Shown: piece by piece, positions 58,440 to 64,000 of the stretch | How the letters are laid out: each line of letters starts with the position of its first letter | Position numbering within the stretch: the stretch's first letter is position 1 | Assembly (NCBI RefSeq): GCF_910593845.1 | Contig: NZ_CAJVAS010000007.1 | Coordinates: 1 to 64,000, forward strand | DNA length: 64,000 nucleotides | Origin: Paenibacillus solanacearum | GTDB taxonomy: Bacteria; Bacillota; Bacilli; Paenibacillales; NBRC-103111 | Reading direction: 5' to 3' | Notes under the pieces: model-generated | The model's database searches: none | The model's input: only the letters and a program-made list of their open reading frames with translations | What the model was told of the DNA's origin: nothing | Translations under genes and position numbers: made by a program

Positions 58440-61241
58440 TTACGGCACAACCGGCACGTCCAAACTTCCTCCGCCGACCGGGGAGCGAAACGTGTTTTGC
58501 ACGGCCTGCATATCCAACCGTTCCTCAAGTTGCTGATGATACAGGCTCCGTGGCGTCACATGGCTGTTCAGATGATCCCAATACGCGTCTTCCCGCGGCC
58601 GCTGATCATAGAAGTTCGGTAAAAATCCTCCGACTTTTTGTCCTACATGACCAATCGCGTAATTTTGTGCGGTCGGCGGCTGTTGGGAAGACAATTCTCC
58701 CACCGTATTCCAGGTGACATAATTCGCTCCCGACCATCCGTGCCCGCCGCCGTTCCAACCCCGATCGCGAATATGAATCTTCCCATTGACATTATCGTAC
58801 AACCCGCCGACGGACCAACGGTGATGCGGTTCGCTCGGTAGAAAATCGATTTGCGATTCACTGTCCAGAAACACATTCGGTCCTGGTACACGGTTATCGA
58901 CAACGAAAGCATGCCGCGCCGTTTCGCTATAATTTCTTTGCATTAAAGCCAACTCCCCGGTCATTTTAAACGGATATCTCCGTGCTCCGACAAGAAGGCT
59001 TACCATATCAAGCGACTGGCTGTCCTGCACGGTAATCCATTTGGAGCCGCGATTCGCATGGGCCAGCGCATGCTCAAGATGGAATCCCGTTATCTCGCGC
59101 ATCCACGCATTTTTCACATGATTGAATATGGCGAAGCTTACGGCGTGATTTTCATCCGCATAATACGTCAAGGTCTGGCCTTCGTAGGTGATCGTGCTCG
59201 TCACATTCCGGTTAAATTCGGTGTCCACCCGCATGTTTTCCACGCCGACCTGTTCGATCCGCCCCGGGTCCGCATATTTTACAATTTGTCCTCCGCCCCA
59301 TTTTCGCTCAATGGAATTGGCAATCGGCGCGTCCAGCGTAATTTCGTTCCCGTTCACTTGGGTGACAATCCGGTCGAAATCAATGGAGAACGGCGTCCAC
59401 TGCGTCGTTTCCACCAGCTCGTCATAGATCGTATCCATATCGATTTCATGAATCCAGCGGGAATTGCCGCTGCGCTGAATTTTGACGGAATCCCCCGGTT
59501 GGAACGCTGAGGCATTCTCGACACGGATCACTTTCGCTCCGGAAGGGACGTACAAGTCGGATACTGCCGAAGCTGTCCCCGTCAACAATTGCAGCGCTGT
59601 TCCTCCGATCTCGAGCATGTTGCGCCGGGAAGCGCCGGTGGCGTACAAGATCGTTCCGTTCTCGTCCTGACCTTCACCGCGTAGCACGACTCCGCTGGAA
59701 CGAATAGTTAAAGTCCCACCGAGACGATACGTCCCTTTCTTGAGCAGCACGGCGCCGCGAAAGCCTTCCGCATTAAGCGGCATCGCCGACACTTCATCGA
59801 TCGCGGCCTGAATACGTGCCGTATCGTCACCGCTCCCCGTTTGCGGCTCAAGCGCAATTCGTGCCTGCACATCGGGAAGCTTAACGCCACCGCCCATATA
59901 GCCCGCGCCCGAAAAATCGATAATTCGGTTCCCCTTATAATCGGGAACGTATGCCATTGTTCCGTCCTGCCGCTGGTACGCGATTTGACTTTGATTCGTT
60001 CCGATCGCCGCAGTGTCATGTACGGTAAAGTAAAAAGCATCATATACCGTTTTGTCGCCTAGCTGAAGCTCAATAACGATTTTATATTGCCCATTGCTTG
60101 AAATCGTCCCGGGGAATGTAAGCATCTGCTCCATTCCAGGCTGCAATGATGCCGTTAGCAATTGCGTCACAGCAGCTCCCGTATCGAGATTCACGATAGA
60201 AGCTTCCGCCTGGCCTGCCTTATGCGGCAGCATTCTTATGCTGGGATATAATCCCCCTATTTGCAGCAAAGCCGGATACCCTATATCCTGCCTCAAAGTG
60301 GGGTGCTCCAGACTCGTTTCTACCAGCAAGATACCGGGATCGTACACATCGAACCATACGCTGGCTTCCTTGCTGACCTGATTCAAGGTGGCTCGACCTG
60401 TAATCTTCGCTACACCTTCCCGCAGCGCAGTGACATTACCACTCGGCTGCACAGCCGCTACGAGAGGAGCGCTGCTTACCCATTCTGTAACAGCTGCGCC
60501 AAGATCGGCCGGCTCCCCGCTTGTCATTACTCCGCCAAGACGTAGTGGATGAGCGTCTCCCTTGCTTAAAGTAACCGTATCGTAAAATCCGGCCTTCCCA
60601 CCAGCCGCATTGGTGATATATACGCTGGATAATACGGAGGGAGGCGGCGTCCAGTTCGTATAAGCCACGGAAAGCTCGTTCATTTGGAACAGCGAGTTCG
60701 GCAAGTAGATCTCCAGCTTGATATACCGAGTGGATACGGCGGCAAAATGAATCGTCTCGGTTTTCCCCGATAAATTCGCGTTGACCGTTTTGGTCACCGC
60801 ATCCTGCCAATTCATGCCGTCGGATGAATACAGCGCCTTGCTGCTGAAGACATTCCCCGTTCGGACTTGATACGCCACCTCATCCACCAGATGGGCTGAA
60901 CCCAAATCAACGCTTAACCAGACCATTCCATCGTCAGCCCGGTCCGTCGAATGCGGCTGCCAATACGTTTCCGGTTCTCCATCCACCGTCATTTCCGCTC
61001 GCGCGATGGCAATATCCGAGCTTTTGGATACAGGCTGGCCGAGTGCAAGATTGACCGGGAGCGGGTCTCCCGAAGCTGACTGCCCGTTCGCCGTATTCGA
61101 AGCGGCGCCGACCATTCGTTCGAGCTCACTATTCAACGGAGCCACGCCTCCCGCTGAAGCCGAATCGTTGGATACAGGCAGCAATGAGGCTAACAGCGCA
61201 ATAACGAGCCATGACCCTAATAATTTTGTTCTCAACCACAT
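58440..61241 (-). CDS. Large secreted beta-helix protein with discoidin domain
   Basis: Secreted, 933 residues. Signal peptide to about residue 30 (LLASLLPVSNDSASA). Residues ~62-195: discoidin/F5-8C carbohydrate-binding domain (NLALGQPVSKSSDIAIARAE, VSTRYIKLEIYLP). Residues ~205-305: Ig-like BIG2-type segment. Residues ~440-930: pectate-lyase-superfamily right-handed beta-helix, starting LPDVQARIALEPQTGSGDDT with repeated Asn/Gly turns. It is the last gene of an operon with a binding protein, an amidohydrolase and a Rieske protein, 95 bases after the Rieske gene. Likely a polysaccharide lyase or hydrolase; catalytic residues not identified. Confidence 0.87.
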   Translation of the reverse strand: MWLRTKLLGSWLVIALLASLLPVSNDSASAGGVAPLNSELERMVGAASNTANGQSASGDPLPVNLALGQPVSKSSDIAIARAEMTVDGEPETYWQPHSTDRADDGMVWLSVDLGSAHLVDEVAYQVRTGNVFSSKALYSSDGMNWQDAVTKTVNANLSGKTETIHFAAVSTRYIKLEIYLPNSLFQMNELSVAYTNWTPPPSVLSSVYITNAAGGKAGFYDTVTLSKGDAHPLRLGGVMTSGEPADLGAAVTEWVSSAPLVAAVQPSGNVTALREGVAKITGRATLNQVSKEASVWFDVYDPGILLVETSLEHPTLRQDIGYPALLQIGGLYPSIRMLPHKAGQAEASIVNLDTGAAVTQLLTASLQPGMEQMLTFPGTISSNGQYKIVIELQLGDKTVYDAFYFTVHDTAAIGTNQSQIAYQRQDGTMAYVPDYKGNRIIDFSGAGYMGGGVKLPDVQARIALEPQTGSGDDTARIQAAIDEVSAMPLNAEGFRGAVLLKKGTYRLGGTLTIRSSGVVLRGEGQDENGTILYATGASRRNMLEIGGTALQLLTGTASAVSDLYVPSGAKVIRVENASAFQPGDSVKIQRSGNSRWIHEIDMDTIYDELVETTQWTPFSIDFDRIVTQVNGNEITLDAPIANSIERKWGGGQIVKYADPGRIEQVGVENMRVDTEFNRNVTSTITYEGQTLTYYADENHAVSFAIFNHVKNAWMREITGFHLEHALAHANRGSKWITVQDSQSLDMVSLLVGARRYPFKMTGELALMQRNYSETARHAFVVDNRVPGPNVFLDSESQIDFLPSEPHHRWSVGGLYDNVNGKIHIRDRGWNGGGHGWSGANYVTWNTVGELSSQQPPTAQNYAIGHVGQKVGGFLPNFYDQRPREDAYWDHLNSHVTPRSLYHQQLEERLDMQAVQNTFRSPVGGGSLDVPVVP

Positions 61242-61336
61242 TTCATCATCTCCACCTTCAAAGGGGATTCAGTGAAGTCTTAATGTAATGACATGTTGTT
61301 ATATTCACCGGAACTTTGCGCTGCATGGGATCGGAC

Positions 61337-61693
61337 TCAAAGGATGACAAATACGTTGCCTTCTTCAATGACAGCTTCGTATTTCTTCAACTTAACCTTC
61401 GGATCCAGCAGAAATTGCCCGGTCAACAAATCAAATTCCCAAGCATGAAGCGGGCAGCGCAATATTTGCTGCTCTCTACCATACTCGTATTCGTACACAT
61501 TGGAAGGCAGGTTCGTTCCTCCGACCAAGCCTCTGCATACGCTTACACCGCGGTGCGGACAAACGCTTCGGTAAATATGCACGCCTTGCTCGACATAAAA
61601 GGCCCCATACTCGTTCCCATCCACGGTGAACAATACCTTGCCAGATGTCTCCAAGTCGTTCAAAGCCGCCACGAAATGCTTGGTTCCGCTCAT
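61337..61693 (-). CDS. Rieske [2Fe-2S] protein
   Basis: A 118-residue Rieske ferredoxin-like protein. The cluster ligands are CPH (VCPHRG) and CPLH (RCPLHAWEFDLLTG); the gap between them is about 32 residues, longer than in classical Rieske ferredoxins, as in a group often found beside amidohydrolases. It could feed electrons to, or itself be part of, an oxygenase, but no oxygenase catalytic subunit is in the window. ATG at 61693 follows GGAGG and overlaps the amidohydrolase stop by four bases, so both are translationally coupled. Confidence 0.88.
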   Translation of the reverse strand: MSGTKHFVAALNDLETSGKVLFTVDGNEYGAFYVEQGVHIYRSVCPHRGVSVCRGLVGGTNLPSNVYEYEYGREQQILRCPLHAWEFDLLTGQFLLDPKVKLKKYEAVIEEGNVFVIL

Positions 61694-62769
61694 GTAGTCG
61701 GCGCCTCCTTGCCTGTCGGTCGTTTCAAGCCGTACAGTTTCAGCGCCGTCTCTCCCATAACCGCCTTGCGCAGATGTCTGGGCAAGCATAACTCGACGGT
61801 TTTCGGAGCATCAAAATCCCAGTGCGGATAATCGGATGAATACAGCAGCGTCTGCTCGGCATGGATCATTTCCAAAATGGTAGCGAAATACTCTTTTTTC
61901 TCCGGTTCTTCAAGCGGCTGCGTCGTTACAAAAAATTGCTCGATAATATATTCCGATGGATATTTTCTGAGCCAAGGCACCGTAGAACGGAGCGCTTTAT
62001 AATGGTTGTCTAGCGTCCACATCACATTCGGCAGCCAGGAGATGCCTCCCTCCATCCCGATAAATTTGAAACCTGGAAACTTCTCGAATACGCCTTCGCA
62101 GACAAGGCTGATCAAGTGCGAAATATAACTGACGCTTAAGCCCGCATGCCACTCCATATATCGCGTCGGATAACCGGCATTGGTCGGTTCGGGCGCAGTT
62201 CCTCTTCCTTCGGCGGTCGGATGAATCGCAATGGGCAAGCCGTATTTTTCCGCCGTCTCATATAACGGATGAAAGATGCGTTGACCGTATAATGTCCGGG
62301 ATGCGCTCGGCATGACAATCTGCACCATATCGGGGTGATCGCCCCACCGTTCGATTTCCTTGATCGCCGCCGGTATATCGCTGTTGTTGATCAAGATCGA
62401 GCCTTTGAACCGGCTGTCTTGCTTAAGCCAGCAGGCTGCTGTCCATTCGTTATACGCGGAAGCGACGGCGTTGGCGTAATCCGGATTATAATATAAGGAA
62501 ATGTTGATCGCATCCGATGTCAGTATCGCGTAGTCGATACCGTTCTCGTCCAGCAGTTGCTTCCTCATAAGCTCGACATCGCTGCCGTGCACTCCGCTCT
62601 CAGGTTTCGCATCTTTGCGGAAGCCCCCGATTGCTGAATAGTAATGTGGGGGAAGCACACCCATCATCTTCCATTCGCTATGCCATGTTTTCGGCAAAAA
62701 CGGGAGCAGTACATCCCGGGTTGCAGGCGCTTGATGAACGTCTATGTCTACAATAACGTTTTTCTCCAT
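61690..62769 (-). CDS. Amidohydrolase-2 family protein (ACMSD-like)
   Basis: About 359 residues of the metal-dependent amidohydrolase-2 superfamily, which includes decarboxylases such as ACMSD and aromatic-acid decarboxylases, as well as hydrolases. Motifs: IVDIDVHQAP at the N-terminus (metal His), LPIAIHPTAEG (second His), FKFIGMEGG and LYSSDYPHWDFD (catalytic Asp). The order DxDxH-HP-EGG-SDYPH fits the family. It is coupled to the Rieske gene and sits 37 bases after the binding protein gene. Substrate unknown; an acidic or aromatic carboxylate is plausible. Confidence 0.9.
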   Translation of the reverse strand: MEKNVIVDIDVHQAPATRDVLLPFLPKTWHSEWKMMGVLPPHYYSAIGGFRKDAKPESGVHGSDVELMRKQLLDENGIDYAILTSDAINISLYYNPDYANAVASAYNEWTAACWLKQDSRFKGSILINNSDIPAAIKEIERWGDHPDMVQIVMPSASRTLYGQRIFHPLYETAEKYGLPIAIHPTAEGRGTAPEPTNAGYPTRYMEWHAGLSVSYISHLISLVCEGVFEKFPGFKFIGMEGGISWLPNVMWTLDNHYKALRSTVPWLRKYPSEYIIEQFFVTTQPLEEPEKKEYFATILEMIHAEQTLLYSSDYPHWDFDAPKTVELCLPRHLRKAVMGETALKLYGLKRPTGKEAPTT

Positions 62770-62806
62770 GTTGGCTCCTCCTATGTAATTCTAAGCGGTT
62801 TCCCGA

Positions 62807-64000
62807 TTATTTTTTGCTTAATTCATCGATTTTTTTGTTGCCGAGCTCATCCGACTCCCGAAGATAGCTGTTTAGATCGGTCTTTTCCAGCACCACGTCG
62901 GATACCCTGCGGGTCAAAATGTTGGACACCTCCTGCGAATAAGCCGATACATACGGGATCGGCGCAGGCTTGTTGTAGTAGATCGCCTTCACGTTCTTTC
63001 CCTTCGCTCCCGGATCGGTCAAATCTTGCCCGATGGCACTACGCACGCTCTCGTTTTTTAGCACCGTCAACTGCCCGAGCTTTGAAGCGTACAGCTGGAA
63101 TTCGTCCGACACCAAATATTCGATGACCTGCATGGCGGCTTCCTTGTTGGCGCTTGTCGAGGTGACCCCCCAGTATGTCGGATACGTCTGCACGCCTATG
63201 CCCGGTTTGTCTTTAAACGTCGGCATACTGACAATATCCCAGTTCATCCGATTAATATCCGCATTGTCAAAACCAAGCAAATAGGCGAACATGGCCACCT
63301 GCTGATCTTTGATATACGAAGTTGTGCCCGGCGTTGCATTGGCGGGATTGGCTTTGTACCAATCCTTGTAAGCGGTACTCTGGGCCGGATCGACGAAAAT
63401 CGTCTGGAAAAACTTTTTCCACCCGTCATTATTCATTGCTGAGCGCCCCGTAGCCTGATCGATTGCCGACAGTGACAACTGGTTCGTTCTCACCATATGG
63501 GTCACCGACGACGCAAATCCGAGATACGGAACGCCTCCCTCCACTCGTGTCATCTTGCTCGCCAGCGGGATGACTTCGTCCCAAGTCATGCCGTCTTTTG
63601 GGTAGGCAACGCCGAATTTATTGAATATATCTTTGTTGTAATATAACACGAGCGTGCTGTCGTTGACCGGTAGTCCGTACATACCGCCCCCGGACATTTT
63701 TTTCATCGCATCGACCATCGTCGGCTCGAACCGGTTCAGGTCGATTTTTCTTTTAGCGATCAAATCGCTCATGTCAAACTGCAAATTATACTTCATGATC
63801 GTGTCTGGATACAGGCCGATCGAATCCCATACGAGATCGACCTTCTGACCGGAGGCGATCAGCGTATCCATCGACACGTCCTTCGTCTTCGGAATGTAGT
63901 TGATCGTCCAGTTCGGAAACTTCTCGCGGAACTTCTTGCCGTACCTTTCGTCGAAACGGTCTTTCGGATACGTGCTCGACGAATAAATATCGAGCCGAAT
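62807..64000 (-). CDS. Sugar-binding protein of ABC transporter (5' end outside window)
   Basis: Family 1 solute-binding protein, cut by the window end: the frame stays open to base 64000, so its N-terminal signal peptide is not visible. The visible part aligns well by eye with the SBP at 26-27 kb: GGGMYGLPVNDSTLVLYYNK, KFGVAYPKDGMTWDEV and SDEFQLYASK. No permeases are seen on this side. It is first among the visible genes of an operon with amidohydrolase, Rieske protein and beta-helix protein. Confidence 0.9.
   Translation of the reverse strand: MRLDIYSSSTYPKDRFDERYGKKFREKFPNWTINYIPKTKDVSMDTLIASGQKVDLVWDSIGLYPDTIMKYNLQFDMSDLIAKRKIDLNRFEPTMVDAMKKMSGGGMYGLPVNDSTLVLYYNKDIFNKFGVAYPKDGMTWDEVIPLASKMTRVEGGVPYLGFASSVTHMVRTNQLSLSAIDQATGRSAMNNDGWKKFFQTIFVDPAQSTAYKDWYKANPANATPGTTSYIKDQQVAMFAYLLGFDNADINRMNWDIVSMPTFKDKPGIGVQTYPTYWGVTSTSANKEAAMQVIEYLVSDEFQLYASKLGQLTVLKNESVRSAIGQDLTDPGAKGKNVKAIYYNKPAPIPYVSAYSQEVSNILTRRVSDVVLEKTDLNSYLRESDELGNKKIDELSKK

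Overview
The window looks like chromosome of an endospore-forming Bacillota, most likely Paenibacillus or a close relative. This is judged from spore photoproduct lyase, a YdjO-type protein beside a cold-shock gene, the near-Bacillus MntR, strong AGGAGG ribosome binding sites, consensus sigma-A promoters, a T-box leader and moderately high GC. No rRNA, tRNA, insertion sequence, prophage or CRISPR array was seen.

Layout. 0.1-9.4 kb: patatin-like lipase, mntR with a palindromic operator, splB, a ccdA-znuB-znuC-znuA metal uptake run, cysK, and a divergent MerR regulator/hydrolase pair. 9.4-17.6 kb: a Gfo/Idh dehydrogenase, metG with a methionine T-box, yidD, a racemase-like protein, and a response regulator-histidine kinase-MreB operon. 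17.5-21.2 kb: a Ser/Gly-rich lipoprotein, a possible antitoxin/PIN-like pair, a Nudix hydrolase, and an IMPase/ArsR pair. 21.2-30.5 kb: a polysaccharide locus (solute-binding protein, SGNH esterase, heparinase II/III-like lyase, beta-helix lipoprotein in one operon) controlled from a GntR-solute-binding fusion regulator, plus a secreted beta-helix protein with a discoidin domain. 30.8-34.3 kb: small proteins, a beta-propeller protein and a chromate transporter. 34.4-40.4 kb: a MacAB/YknXYZ-like exporter operon ending in a large Ser/Thr/Asn-rich surface protein. 40.9-44.9 kb: a five-gene operon with an intact metallophosphoesterase, two membrane proteins, a metallophosphoesterase-like protein that lost all its metal ligands, and a lipoprotein. 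45.2-51.4 kb: a methyltransferase, a Tyr/His/Pro/Gly-rich protein, uronate catabolism genes uxaC and uxaE with a divergent AraC regulator, and a TagO-like transferase that seems to start at AUU. 51.4-58.2 kb: ydjO-like and cspA-like genes with a terminator-like leader hairpin, an AbrB-family membrane protein, a Gfo/Idh dehydrogenase with a second AraC regulator, an M29 aminopeptidase, an HTH/membrane pair and ndk. 58.4-64 kb: an operon of solute-binding protein (cut by the window end), amidohydrolase, Rieske protein and secreted beta-helix protein.

The overall theme is capture and breakdown of plant-type uronic-acid polysaccharides alongside ordinary housekeeping genes. The features most worth pursuing are the phosphoesterase/pseudo-phosphoesterase operon, the SBP-amidohydrolase-Rieske-beta-helix operon, the apparent AUU start, the regulator built from a solute-binding protein, and the cspA leader hairpin.
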